From Actinomyces sp. (lineage in GTDB: Bacteria; Actinomycetota; Actinomycetes; Actinomycetales; Actinomycetaceae), in NCBI GenBank assembly GCA_018375675.1, contig JAHACW010000010.1, positions 1 through 50,445 of the forward strand: a stretch of 50,445 nucleotides of DNA, read 5' to 3'. A model generated the notes under the pieces. The model saw only the letters and a list, made by a program, of their open reading frames with translations. It was not told the origin of the DNA and did no database searches. The translations under genes and the position numbers were made by a program. Of the stretch, positions 26,710 through 34,920 are shown in pieces; position 1 is the first letter of the stretch, and every line of letters starts with the position of its first letter.

Positions 26710-26795
26710 ACCGACAAGCCTCGCACGAATGTGTATCGATTGGGCGATAATCCGCTCGAAAATGAGCGTGTGACTTGGATAACGGGGCTTTGGTT

Positions 26796-26824
26796 TTGCG
26801 TTCCGGCCAGATCTTCTGTTAAGG
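26796..26824 (+). promoter_or_regulatory. Possible promoter of the tRNA cluster
   Basis: TTGCGT (26796-26801) and a weak -10 around 26818-26824 (GTTAAGG) lie about 40 bp before the first tRNA. The -35 is reasonable and the -10 poor. Confidence 0.3.
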
Positions 26825-26863
26825 TTTTACCCGTTGCGAAGAACGGTTGACGTTCTGAGAAAC

Positions 26864-26936
26864 GCGGATGTGGCTCAGTTGGTAGAGCATCACCTTGCCA
26901 AGGTGAGGGTCGCGGGTTCGAGTCCCGTCATCCGCT
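26864..26936 (+). tRNA. tRNA-Gly (GCC)
   Basis: Cloverleaf of 73 nt: acceptor GCGGATG/CATCCGC, anticodon stem TCACC/GGTGA with loop TTGCCAA (anticodon GCC at 26897-26899), and T-loop GGTTCGAGTC. No encoded CCA. An identical copy lies at 27066-27138. Confidence 0.96.
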
Positions 26937-26937
26937 C

Positions 26938-27009
26938 GGGCGATTGGCGCAGCGGGAGCGCGCTTCCCTGACACGGAAGAGGTCACTGGTTCGATCCCAG
27001 TATCGCCCA
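26938..27009 (+). tRNA. tRNA-Val (GAC)
   Basis: Cloverleaf of 72 nt: acceptor GGGCGAT/ATCGCCC, anticodon stem CTTCC/GGAAG with loop CTGACAC (anticodon GAC at 26970-26972). It begins 1 nt after tRNA-Gly. CCA is not encoded. Confidence 0.96.
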
Positions 27010-27014
27010 CGGTC

Positions 27015-27060
27015 ATCCTGGTAACAGGATTGGCGGGCTATAGCCCGGCCGCACATGCGG
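27015..27060 (+). repeat. Three consecutive small hairpins in the tRNA spacer
   Basis: Within the 56-nt spacer between tRNA-Val and the second tRNA-Gly lie ATCCTG-GTAA-CAGGAT (27015-27030), the palindrome CGGGCTATAGCCCG (27034-27047) and CCGCA-CA-TGCGG (27049-27060, sharing its edge with the palindrome). They may guide processing of the polycistronic tRNA precursor or attenuate read-through. Confidence 0.5.
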
Positions 27061-27065
27061 TTCAC

Positions 27066-27138
27066 GCGGATGTGGCTCAGTTGGTAGAGCATCACCTTGC
27101 CAAGGTGAGGGTCGCGGGTTCGAGTCCCGTCATCCGCT
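27066..27138 (+). tRNA. tRNA-Gly (GCC), second copy
   Basis: Identical in all 73 nt to the copy at 26864-26936; anticodon GCC at 27099-27101. The pair forms direct repeats 202 bp apart. Confidence 0.96.
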
Positions 27139-27172
27139 CTCAATCGGGAATCCACTCGATCCCATTGGGTGT

Positions 27173-27243
27173 GGTGGGTTGGCCGAGAGGCGAGGCAGCG
27201 GCCTGCAAAGCCGTATACACGGGTTCGAATCCCGTACCCACCT
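27173..27243 (+). tRNA. tRNA-Cys (GCA)
   Basis: Cloverleaf of 71 nt: acceptor GGTGGGT/ACCCACC, anticodon stem GCGGC/GCCGT with loop CTGCAAA (anticodon GCA at 27205-27207), T-arm ACGGGTTCGAATCCCGT. Discriminator T; CCA not encoded. Confidence 0.95.
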
Positions 27244-27244
27244 C

Positions 27245-27316
27245 GGGCGATTGGCGCAGGGGTAGCGCGCTTCCTTCACACGGAAGAGGTCACTGGTTCG
27301 ATCCCAGTATCGCCCA
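27245..27316 (+). tRNA. tRNA-Val (CAC)
   Basis: Cloverleaf of 72 nt, nearly identical to the tRNA-Val(GAC) but with loop TTCACAC (anticodon CAC at 27277-27279). It starts 1 nt after tRNA-Cys. The bases CCA follow directly (27317-27319), unlike the other four genes. Confidence 0.95.
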
Positions 27317-27323
27317 CCAGTAA

Positions 27324-27349
27324 GTCGGATCTTGTGGTCCGGCTTTTTT
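27324..27349 (+). terminator. Intrinsic terminator of the tRNA cluster
   Basis: A 6-bp stem GTCGGA/TCCGGC (27324-27329/27338-27343, one T-G pair), an 8-nt loop and six T residues (27344-27349): a classical intrinsic terminator. Confidence 0.8.
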
Positions 27350-27799
27350 GTTTATGTAGCTCTCGTCGATTATCGGCGGGAGCTTTTCTGTTCGTATTCT
27401 GTTGGCGTCGGGTGTGTCACGTGACGCCGTGTCGTGCTTGTATATTGTGGGCCTGCGCGTTGTCACAGTGGATCTTGGGCGGGCGTGCAGTGTGGCGCGG
27501 ACCCTTCGTTGTGAGAGCTCACTGTCTTCGAGATGTGCCAACAGGTGGCGGCGGGGTGGTCGACTGCTAGGCCTTGGGAGTGATGAGCAGATATTCGATC
27601 TGTGCTGGGCGTTGTTTCGCCCTTCAATTCGCTGACCGATTGGTGAGTTTGTCGGCGTTCTGGGTCGGTTGTTCGCTCATTGGACGACACGCCCGGGTAA
27701 CAAATTTTGTCAGTTTATAAATTAGTCCTACAAATTGGCGGGGTTTGCTTTTGTCGCTCGTGTTAGTTGTGGTGCCTGAGGAACTAATCGCTCTGATTC
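27350..27799. other. Intergenic region with no convincing gene
   Basis: About 450 bp between the tRNA terminator and the first adhesin promoter. It is less GC-rich than the surrounding genes, especially after 27690. Short frames exist on both strands, but none has a ribosome-binding site, family features or coding bias. No repeat or mobile-element trace is visible. Confidence 0.6.
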
Positions 27800-27828
27800 T
27801 TGACCAAATTGCAGGTGATTGGCATAAA
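27800..27828 (+). promoter_or_regulatory. Promoter of the first adhesin
   Basis: TTGACC (27800-27805), a 17-bp spacer and CATAAA (27823-27828) form a good sigma-70-type promoter. The leader would be about 45 nt, with AGGAG before the ATG. Confidence 0.6.
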
Positions 27829-27880
27829 CTGGTGCGGTATGCGGCGACGTCGTCGCACATCCCGTTGACAGGAGTTTTCT

Positions 27881-29521
27881 ATGGTTGCCCTGAAGCGCCG
27901 TCACTTTGGTGTTCTTCTTGCGACTTTCGCATTGGTTCTGAGTTTCTTCGGCCTGGCGCAGTTTGTCGGCGCTCAGGCCCCTGCGTCTGCGGCTCCCCTG
28001 AGCTGCCCTGAGCCGACCACGAATGTGAGCAACAAGGTCACTTTGGATTGGGACAATGCTCAGCTCGTCGACCACACTGGCCGTGAGACCAAGGCTGTGG
28101 GTGACTGGTGGGACCTCGGCATCAAGCTGCCGTGGAAGACCGACGGCCGCGTGAAGGCCGGCGACTACTTCACCTACGACGCCTCGATCGTCAACACCGC
28201 GACGGGGGAGAGCGTCCTCCGTCCGAACGTTGCTCGTAAGTTCGAGGTCATCTCCAACAACGGCGTCGTCGTTGGCTGCGGCACCTGGGGTGCTGACGGT
28301 ATGGTCACCGTCGTCTTCAATGAGAAGGTTGAGTCCGCTGCGCAGTGGTATGGCCATGTCTCCACCAACGGCCTGACCCACTACACCGGTCCCGGCGGTG
28401 AGAAGTACACGGTCAAGCTCGGCAAGAAGGTTGAGCGCCAGATCGACATGCTGCGTCGTACCCCCGGCGTCCCTCGCTACCAGAAGGACGGCTGGCTGAA
28501 CCTCGCTGAGGATAAGGATGGCGACGAGAACAAGGCCATCATGTGGCGCGTTGTGTTCCCCGCAGGAGACAAGGCTGTGACTGGCGCGTCGATCGTCGAC
28601 GAGGTCCCTGCGGGCTCCAACTGGAGCTTCAACTGCGACCTCGTTAATGAATACACGAAGAACCACACCTACCTGGTGACCGATCCGACGACCTCCGAAG
28701 GCCTCCGCCAGGACAACGACACCTCGAAGGGCGCCTTCGGTGCTGCCGCGCAGGTCGAGTGCTCCTCCTCCAAGGTGACCGTTACGCTCGCAGAGATTCC
28801 CGCGAACCAGTCCGCCATCGTTCTGCTGCCCGCCCGCATTGAGGGCGCGAAGCGTGCTGGCGATGTCGTGGGCGTCTTCTCCAACACCGTCAACTTCAAC
28901 GTCGCTGGCGTGAAGGTCACTGAGCCCATTACGAAGACCCTCCACTACGGTGCGGCTGCCGACGCGTACGCCCACCAGACCTTCTCCGTGACCAAGAAGG
29001 TCGAGGGCGACCTGCCCGAGTCCGCCCAGGACCTCGAGTACCCGCTGACGATCACCCTGAAGAATGATGCCGATCCCTCGGTGAACAAGACCTTCGAGGC
29101 CTCCGTCAAGGCTGGCGAGACCTACACGTACCCCACGTCTCTCCCGCTGGGTACTGTCGTGACCGTTGCTGAGGGCGATCTGCCCGCCGGTGTCGGAATC
29201 ACCTGGGTCGACGGCGAGAGTCGCGTGTTTGAGGCCGCTGACGGTGTGACCCTCTCCGCGGATAACCGTCAGGCCACCTTCACGCTGAGCGATGATCAGG
29301 TCTACTCGCTGACGCTGACCAACACGGTGGCGCCGGCCCCGACCCCGACGCCGACCCCGTCCGACACTCCCTCTATGCCCGCCCCGACCCCCTCGGCTAC
29401 CCCTTCGCCCGCTCCTAAGCTGGCCAAGACCGGTACTGACGCGGCAGGCCTGGGTGTTCTGGCTGGAGTCGTCGCAATCGCGGGTCTGTCTCTGGTTGCA
29501 GCTAAGCGTCGCAGCCACTGA
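27881..29521 (+). CDS. Sortase-anchored surface adhesin (Ig-like/DUF5979), paralogue 1
   Basis: A 546-residue surface protein. A signal peptide (residues 1 to ~38, basic start then hydrophobic core, SAA near the cleavage site) is followed by an N-terminal region with MSCRAMM-like features (DWDNAQLVD, IKLPWKTDGRVKAGDYFTYD, and [24 protein letters not shown]). A DUF5979-like domain covers ~365-480 (FSVTKKVEG...TLTNT). A short Pro/Thr/Ser stalk leads to LAKTG, a hydrophobic helix and the basic tail KRRSH. LAxTG is the motif known for class E sortases. The ATG has AGGAG 6-7 nt upstream. It probably binds a host or bacterial ligand; no ligand is predicted. A paralogue follows at 30142. Confidence 0.85.
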   Translation: MVALKRRHFGVLLATFALVLSFFGLAQFVGAQAPASAAPLSCPEPTTNVSNKVTLDWDNAQLVDHTGRETKAVGDWWDLGIKLPWKTDGRVKAGDYFTYDASIVNTATGESVLRPNVARKFEVISNNGVVVGCGTWGADGMVTVVFNEKVESAAQWYGHVSTNGLTHYTGPGGEKYTVKLGKKVERQIDMLRRTPGVPRYQKDGWLNLAEDKDGDENKAIMWRVVFPAGDKAVTGASIVDEVPAGSNWSFNCDLVNEYTKNHTYLVTDPTTSEGLRQDNDTSKGAFGAAAQVECSSSKVTVTLAEIPANQSAIVLLPARIEGAKRAGDVVGVFSNTVNFNVAGVKVTEPITKTLHYGAAADAYAHQTFSVTKKVEGDLPESAQDLEYPLTITLKNDADPSVNKTFEASVKAGETYTYPTSLPLGTVVTVAEGDLPAGVGITWVDGESRVFEAADGVTLSADNRQATFTLSDDQVYSLTLTNTVAPAPTPTPTPSDTPSMPAPTPSATPSPAPKLAKTGTDAAGLGVLAGVVAIAGLSLVAAKRRSH

Positions 29522-29563
29522 TGACTATGAACCCCTGACGCGCATGAGTGCCTGAGGGCGCAC

Positions 29564-29598
29564 AGTGGGTGGGATGAGCAATGCTCATCCCACCCACT
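29564..29598 (+). terminator. Terminator of adhesin paralogue 1
   Basis: A perfect 17-bp inverted repeat (29564-29580/29582-29598) followed by TCTTTTC, starting 43 bp after the stop codon. Confidence 0.85.
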
Positions 29599-30141
29599 TC
29601 TTTTCGTGTGCATTCTCGTAGGGGATCATTCGTGTGGTGGGAGGGATGTGGGGTGTGTGGACAAAAGTCCTGTCAAAAGATGAGTGGGTGAAACGCCTGC
29701 TGTCGATGCCGTACAGGGGAGTGGTGGACCATGTTGTGGTAACCAATCGGGTGCGGTTACTCGCGAGGCCTATTGTGGCTTGTTGGAGCCATTTGATGGC
29801 GCGGTGCCATGGTGGGGCGCGCGCGGAGCGACGGCGGGTGGTTCATGCTTAGGCAAGCTTGAGATGGGCGACGAAGCATAGAAATGTGATGAACGGCATT
29901 CTTTTATAAAATCCGCATTTTTGCTGGTCAAGTACGTTTGACCTGCTGTGCAGGAAATTTAATTGGATCAATTACAGACTCGTTTACAACTCAGTGTATA
30001 TGCAGGTTGAGGCTGTTTGACAACGAAATTTTATTTGAATAGTTTTTTGCTAATTCTCTGATGGCTGGCCTTTTTGCTCCGTTACTCTATAATTATGTGC
30101 TTGAGGCGATACCGTCTCATGCCCATCGACAGGAGTATTTT
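29599..30141. other. AT-richer intergenic region upstream of adhesin paralogue 2
   Basis: About 540 bp without a convincing gene. From about 29880 to 30100 the DNA is clearly AT-rich compared with the rest of the window (runs such as TTTTATAAAA and TTTTATTTGAATAG). TTGACA at 30017-30022 with TAGTTT 17 bp on, and TATAAT at 30088-30093, are promoter candidates. One + frame at 29634-29852 has no coding support. Confidence 0.6.
30088..30093 (+). promoter_or_regulatory. -10 box of adhesin paralogue 2
   Basis: A perfect TATAAT aligned with the CATAAA -10 box of paralogue 1 relative to the shared leader. The -35 is weak (CTGGCC at 17-bp spacing). The leader ends in AGGAG (30131-30135) 6 nt before the ATG. 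Confidence 0.5.
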
Positions 30142-32058
30142 ATGGTTGCGTTGAAGAGCAGTCGGCTTAGCGCACTTCTTGTAGCTTTCGCTCTGGTATT
30201 GAGCTTCTTTGGTGCTTTGCAGCTGTTGACGACCCGCACGGCGTCGGCCACGGCGCTTGCGTGTCCCGCACCCACGACGAACGTCAACAACAAGGTTGAC
30301 CTCGACTGGGATAATCTGCAGCTGGTCAATCCCCAGGGTGCAGAAGCGAAGACAATCGCGAACCTGTGGGATGTTGGCGTGAAGCTGCCGTGGAAGACCA
30401 ATGGCGCCGTCAAGGCTGGCGACTTCTTCACCTACGACGCGACCGTCGCCGAGGCAAAGACGGGTCAGCCGATCCTGCGCCCCACCGCCGAGCGTACCTT
30501 CGACGTCCGTTCCGCGACCGGTGTTGTCGTCGGCTGTGGCACGTGGGGGACCGACGGTATCGTGACCGTCGTCTTTAACGAGAACGCCAACGCGGCCGCC
30601 GAGTGGGCGGGTACCGTGACGACGAGCGCCACGATTCAGTACACTGGCCCCGCCAACGAGAACTTCGAGGTGCAGATCGGTAATAAGGTGGTCTCGCGCA
30701 AGGTCAACATGGTCGTGCGCCCCACCGGTGAAGCCCGTACCGTCAAGGAAGGCTGGATCGGCCTGAGTGACAGCGAGGATGGCGATGAGAACAAGGCCAT
30801 CATGTGGCGAGTGATCCTGCCCGCCGGCGATTCCGCAGTGTCCGGAGCGTCGATTGTTGACGAGGTTCCCGCCGGTGAAAACTGGAGCTACGACTGCGAT
30901 ACGGTGAACGACTACGTCAAGACGCACACCTTCGTTGTGGTCGATCCGACCACGCCCGAGGGCAAGCGCCTGAGCAAGGACACCTCGAAGGGTGCCTTCG
31001 GTGCTGGTTCGACGGTCGAGTGCACGCCCCAGAAGCTGACCGTGACCTTCCCCGAGATCCCCGCGAACCAGTCGGCGATCGTCGAGTTCCCGACTCGCGT
31101 TGAGGGGGCCAAGCGCGCCTCCGACATCGTCGGAAAGTTCTCCAACACCGTGAAGTTCAACGTGCCCGGCAAGAAGGTTTCGCCCGTCACGAAGGTGGTG
31201 CGTTTTGGTGCGGTTGCGGATGCTTTCGCGCACCAGTCGTTCTCGGTGACCAAGAAGGTCGATGGCGAGCTCCCTGACAACGCGAAGGACCTCGAGTACA
31301 CCCTCAACATTACGCTGAAGAACGACGCCGATCCGTCGGTCAATAAGACCTACAAGGCGACCGTCAAGGCCGGTAAGAGCTACAGCTACCCGGGCGCCCT
31401 CCCGCTGGGCACCGAGGTGACCGTCTCCGAGGGCGACCTCCCTGCAGCCGATGGCGTGACCTGGAACGAGGCCGAGAGCCGCGTGTTCGATACCGCGCAG
31501 GGCGTCACCCTCAAGGCCAACAACCGCGAGGCGACCTTCAAGCTCAGCGAGGATCATCTCTTTGCACTGAACCTGAACAACAAGCTGGTCCCTACGCCTA
31601 AGCCCACCCCGACGCCGACCCCGACGCCGACGCCGACCCCGACGCCGACGCCGGAACCCACTCCGACCCCGACGCCGACCCCGACGCCGACCCCGACGCC
31701 GACGCCGACCCCGACCCCGACGCCGACGCCCACGCCGACGCCGACCCCGACGCCCACGCCGACGCCGACCCCGACGCCCACGCCGACGCCGACCCCGACG
31801 CCGACCCCGACGCCGACGCCGACCCCGACGCCCACGCCGACGCCGACCCCGGAACCCACTCCGACCCCCTCGGAGTCTCCGAAGCCCACCCCCACGCCTT
31901 CGGAGTCCCCGACGCCGGAGCCGACCCCGACGCCTTCGACGCCTCCGGCTCCGCGCCTGGCGAAGACCGGTGCTGATGCTGTGAACGTCGGCGTCCTGGC
32001 CGGAATCGTGGCCCTTGCGGGTGGATCGCTCGTCGCGGTCAAGCGTCGTCAGCGCTGA
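30142..32058 (+). CDS. Sortase-anchored surface adhesin with long Pro-Thr stalk, paralogue 2
   Basis: A 638-residue paralogue of the 27881 gene with the same plan: signal peptide ([20 protein letters not shown]), MSCRAMM-like Ig region ([52 protein letters not shown]), DUF5979-like domain (~FSVTKKVDG...LNLNNK), then a ~120-residue stalk made almost only of Pro-Thr dipeptides, and LAKTG-helix-KRRQR. The stalk would project the binding domain beyond the cell wall. The frame is open from 30061, but the ATG at 30142 has AGGAG and matches the paralogue's start. The stalk-coding DNA is a hexanucleotide tandem repeat, so its length may vary between strains. Confidence 0.87.
   Translation: MVALKSSRLSALLVAFALVLSFFGALQLLTTRTASATALACPAPTTNVNNKVDLDWDNLQLVNPQGAEAKTIANLWDVGVKLPWKTNGAVKAGDFFTYDATVAEAKTGQPILRPTAERTFDVRSATGVVVGCGTWGTDGIVTVVFNENANAAAEWAGTVTTSATIQYTGPANENFEVQIGNKVVSRKVNMVVRPTGEARTVKEGWIGLSDSEDGDENKAIMWRVILPAGDSAVSGASIVDEVPAGENWSYDCDTVNDYVKTHTFVVVDPTTPEGKRLSKDTSKGAFGAGSTVECTPQKLTVTFPEIPANQSAIVEFPTRVEGAKRASDIVGKFSNTVKFNVPGKKVSPVTKVVRFGAVADAFAHQSFSVTKKVDGELPDNAKDLEYTLNITLKNDADPSVNKTYKATVKAGKSYSYPGALPLGTEVTVSEGDLPAADGVTWNEAESRVFDTAQGVTLKANNREATFKLSEDHLFALNLNNKLVPTPKPTPTPTPTPTPTPTPTPEPTPTPTPTPTPTPTPTPTPTPTPTPTPTPTPTPTPTPTPTPTPTPTPTPTPTPTPTPTPTPTPTPEPTPTPSESPKPTPTPSESPTPEPTPTPSTPPAPRLAKTGADAVNVGVLAGIVALAGGSLVAVKRRQR
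31591..31950 (+). repeat. Hexanucleotide tandem repeat coding the Pro-Thr stalk
   Basis: About 360 bp of repeated CCGACG, CCGACC and CCCACG units encoding Pro-Thr, interrupted by a few EPT and SESP segments. Units of 6 bp keep frame, so slippage or recombination would change stalk length without breaking the gene. Confidence 0.9.
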
Positions 32059-32117
32059 CCCCGATGAAGGTTGTTCTCGCGGCTCCGAACCGGTGACGCG
32101 AATGCACGCATCATGCG

Positions 32118-32160
32118 GAACACGCGGGTGGGAAGACATGGTCTTCCCACCCGCGTGTTC
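32118..32160 (+). terminator. Terminator of adhesin paralogue 2
   Basis: A perfect 20-bp stem (32118-32137/32141-32160) with a 3-nt ATG loop, 59 bp after the stop codon. It separates the adhesin from the convergent GH13 gene. The ~150 bp after it hold nothing recognisable. Confidence 0.85.
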
Positions 32161-32309
32161 TACGTGCGTGAAGCAGTTGTGCTGAGACAGGAAACCACTC
32201 ATCGCGCAAAACGAACGACGGTCATTTGCCGATGGTCGGGGTGCTGCTCACAGAGCGCAGCGTCGGCTTGCCTTGAACCCGACGTTGCCTTGGTCAGCTC
32301 CTCGTCGCT

Positions 32310-34076
32310 CTAGCCGGCGAGGAGGTACACACGAGCCTCCCACGGCTCCATCGGTGTGGTAACAGTGGGTTCGTTACCCAGGTGGTTGCCAGCCCTATCG
32401 GTCTTCGTCTGTGACGCCTCCGTGTTGCCCAAGTAGAGGTGCCACGGTAACGAAGCCACGGCCTCGTCTGCTGGAGAGAACAGGGGAGCGTGGCGCTGCC
32501 CGGACAGATTGACCATCACGAGGACGTCCGAACCTGGGGTGCTGCGCCGATAGACGAAGAGGGCGGGCACTGACGTGTCTATCCGTGTGAACGTTCCATC
32601 GCTCAGCGCGGGAATGACGTGGCGAGCATGGATGAGCGCGCGGTAGTACGTCAGAATGGAATGGGGATCATCTGCTTGAGCTGCGACGTTGATGTGCTCG
32701 GCGGAAGCGGGCACGTCAATCCACGGGACTGCCTCAGAGAAGCCGGCAGCGGGGGAGGAATCCCACTGCATCGGGGTCCGGCCGTTGTCTCGTGACATCG
32801 CGGCGAGTCCCTCGGGGACCTTATCGATCCCCAGGCGCTCCATGTACGACACGGATTCGACATCGCGGAAATCTGCTACGGTCGAGAATTCCCCGCCAAG
32901 CATGCCGATCTCCTGGCCCTGATAGATGAAGGGGGTGCCGCGCTGGAGGAAATACGCGGTCGCCAGGGCGGTTGCTGATTCGTACCAGTAGTGTGATGGA
33001 TCCCCGAAACGGGATACCGAGCGTGGCTGGTCGTGGTTCTCCAGGTACAGCGCGTTCCATCCGCGCGTCCCGAGCGTGTCCTGCCAGCGAGTGAGAACAT
33101 CCGCCAGCTCCCCGGGTGCCAGGTGGCGGGGTGAGAACTTGCCGTTGGCAAGGCCGAGATTGACGTGCTCGAACTGGATGAGCATGTTGAACTCGCGGCG
33201 CTCGGGATCGCAAAACAGCAGTGCCGTCTCGGGCGACGCGTTGGAGGCCTCGCCGACCGTAAATGACCCCGGATGGTGGGCGAACGTCCGTTCGTTCATC
33301 TCCTGCAGGAATTCGTGGAGACGAGGCCCATCGGCGAAGCATTCGTGGCCGACCCCGAACGGCGGGCGGGGTGGGCCGCCATCGGGCAAGCCCGGCAGCT
33401 TCGAAATGACGTCAATCGCGTCAACCCGGAAGCCGTCGACGCCCCGGTCGAGCCACCAGTTCATCATGTCGTAGACGGCGTCACGAACCTGCGGATTCTC
33501 CCAGTTTAAATCGGGCTGCTCGCGTGCGAAAAGGTGGAGGTAGTACTGGCCCGTGGACGCGTCGTACTCCCACGCCGGCCCGCCGAAAAACGACTCCCAG
33601 TTCGTCGGTTCAGCACCGGGTGCGCCAGGGGCGAAGCCAGGGCGTGGATCCCGCCAGTAGCACCAATCTCGACGCTCCGAGTCGACGCTCGACGCCGACT
33701 CAACGAACCAGGGGTGCTCGATTGACGTGTGGTTGACGACGAGGTCCATGACGATGCGCATGCCCAGGTCGTGGGCACGCGCGACGAGGGCATCAAACGC
33801 GTCGAGATCGCCGAACAGCGGATCAATGTCTTGGTAGTCCGAGATGTCGTAGCCGTTATCCGCCTGAGGGGAGCGGTAAATCGGCGAAATCCAGATGATA
33901 TCGACCCCGAGCTCGGCGAGGTAGTCGAGGCGGCGGATAATCCCCGCAAGGTCTCCAAGTCCATCCCCGTTCGTATCCTGGAACGAACGGGGATAGACCT
34001 GGTACAGCACAGCGTTCTTCCACCAGGGCTGCGCTACGTAGAGCTCGTCAGGAAGCAGCTCGGGGTGGATGATCAT
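32310..34076 (-). CDS. GH13 alpha-glucosidase (oligo-1,6-glucosidase type)
   Basis: A 588-residue cytoplasmic glycoside hydrolase. GH13 motifs in order are DLVVNHTS, GFRVDAIDV (nucleophile Asp219), FTVGEAS (acid/base Glu276) and LENHDQPR (Asp349). The N-terminal WWKNAVLYQVYPRSFQDTNGDGLGDL and the QGQEIGM block are typical of oligo-1,6-glucosidase/alpha-glucosidase (GH13_31-type). It probably hydrolyses short alpha-glucans or isomaltose/maltose sugars to glucose. No signal peptide. The gene lies 21 bp downstream of the low-complexity membrane-protein cluster on the same strand. No clear Shine-Dalgarno site precedes the ATG. Confidence 0.9.
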   Translation of the reverse strand: MIIHPELLPDELYVAQPWWKNAVLYQVYPRSFQDTNGDGLGDLAGIIRRLDYLAELGVDIIWISPIYRSPQADNGYDISDYQDIDPLFGDLDAFDALVARAHDLGMRIVMDLVVNHTSIEHPWFVESASSVDSERRDWCYWRDPRPGFAPGAPGAEPTNWESFFGGPAWEYDASTGQYYLHLFAREQPDLNWENPQVRDAVYDMMNWWLDRGVDGFRVDAIDVISKLPGLPDGGPPRPPFGVGHECFADGPRLHEFLQEMNERTFAHHPGSFTVGEASNASPETALLFCDPERREFNMLIQFEHVNLGLANGKFSPRHLAPGELADVLTRWQDTLGTRGWNALYLENHDQPRSVSRFGDPSHYWYESATALATAYFLQRGTPFIYQGQEIGMLGGEFSTVADFRDVESVSYMERLGIDKVPEGLAAMSRDNGRTPMQWDSSPAAGFSEAVPWIDVPASAEHINVAAQADDPHSILTYYRALIHARHVIPALSDGTFTRIDTSVPALFVYRRSTPGSDVLVMVNLSGQRHAPLFSPADEAVASLPWHLYLGNTEASQTKTDRAGNHLGNEPTVTTPMEPWEARVYLLAG

Positions 34077-34097
34077 TGCGCGTGGAGGTTGTACGGC

Positions 34098-34832
34098 TTA
34101 GTAGGCGTCGATAGAAGCCCACGCCTCGTACAGGCCTTTGTCCTGGTGGTAGACGACTGTGCACGAGAAGTTGAAGGTGCCGCTCTTGCCCGTGAGAAGA
34201 GTGCCGTTGAACTGGCCCTTCGATAGGTACTGAGGACGTCCGCTCGAATCCACGCCGTCGCGCTGGACCGTCCAGTTCTCCAGCTTGCCCTGCTCGACAG
34301 TCTGCGACAGTGCGGACTTGCATTCAGACTTCACACCGTATTCCTCATCGGCGCTGACGCTCCCGGAAGAACCCGTACCCTGAGTCGGTGTAGGGCTGGG
34401 GTTTGCGCCGACGGGCGGGGCGGACTGGGTCGGTGCAGGGGCGGGAGCCACGGGTGCCGACGGGCTGGGGGCCGCGGAAGGAACGGACGTGGGGGCTGCG
34501 CTGCTCGAAGCGCTCGGCGAGGCCGATGCCTCGTTGTTGGAGGAATCGTCCTTGGTCAGCGCCCAGATCGCAACGCCAGCGACCAGGATCACGACCACGA
34601 CGGCCGCGATGATGCCGATGATCAGCCCGGTCTTCGACTTCTGCTCCGGCTGCCCACCGTACGGGGCGCCCGGAAACTGGCCCTGGGGGTAGTATCCCTG
34701 CTGAGGCTGCTGGGCGTAACCCTGCTGCTGATATCCGCCTGCCACGGGCATCTGCTGGGTGTATTGCTGCCCGGCCGGATACTGACCGTTACCACCAGCC
34801 GGCTGCTGGCTGGGATTGTAGGGGTTCGACAT
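34098..34832 (-). CDS. Single-pass membrane protein with Gln/Tyr-rich N-terminus, cluster member A
   Basis: A 244-residue protein I do not recognise. Residues 1 to ~65 are low-complexity Gln/Gly/Tyr/Pro (PQQGYYPQGQFPG), then a basic turn (EQKSK) and one transmembrane helix (~68-92, TGLIIGIIAAVVVVILV), predicting an inside N-terminus. Outside, a Ser/Ala/Pro linker (~95-160) leads to an ~80-residue C-terminal domain with one Cys near its start (KSECKSAL) and one near its end (FNFSCTVVY). Two paralogues lie directly upstream in the same orientation. The C-terminal domain resembles small secreted beta-domains, but no family can be named. GGGAG precedes the ATG. Confidence 0.75.
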   Translation of the reverse strand: MSNPYNPSQQPAGGNGQYPAGQQYTQQMPVAGGYQQQGYAQQPQQGYYPQGQFPGAPYGGQPEQKSKTGLIIGIIAAVVVVILVAGVAIWALTKDDSSNNEASASPSASSSAAPTSVPSAAPSPSAPVAPAPAPTQSAPPVGANPSPTPTQGTGSSGSVSADEEYGVKSECKSALSQTVEQGKLENWTVQRDGVDSSGRPQYLSKGQFNGTLLTGKSGTFNFSCTVVYHQDKGLYEAWASIDAY

Positions 34833-34920
34833 GGGGACTCCCGTTTGTGACTAGATAGGGTGAGCGGGTTTCGTAGGTGAAGGCAATGTGCCGCGTATGG
34901 TGGGTTGTAAACGTGACGGT

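Noticed and set aside
26819..27155. Minus-strand frames carrying GTRTRDPHLGKVMLYQLSHIR-like peptides
   Set aside because: They are antisense to tRNA-Gly and tRNA-Val genes; this is a well-known false-ORF pattern.
26864..27349. tRNA array as the attachment site of an integrated element
   Set aside because: No integrase, no partial tRNA duplicate and no phage or plasmid genes follow; the adhesins look chromosomal.
27728..29518. 596-codon antisense frame over adhesin 1
   Set aside because: Low-complexity Gly/Arg/Val/Asp translation and no ribosome-binding site; it is a shadow of the GC-rich adhesin gene.
29634..29852. 72-codon plus frame between the adhesins
   Set aside because: No ribosome-binding site, no recognisable features, overlapping frame of similar length in the same region.
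31591..31950. Repeat region as a possible CRISPR array
   Set aside because: The units are 6 bp without spacers and encode an in-frame Pro-Thr stalk.
30082..32202. 706-codon antisense frame over adhesin 2
   Set aside because: It runs through the Pro-Thr repeat as Arg/Gly repeats; a shadow, not a gene.
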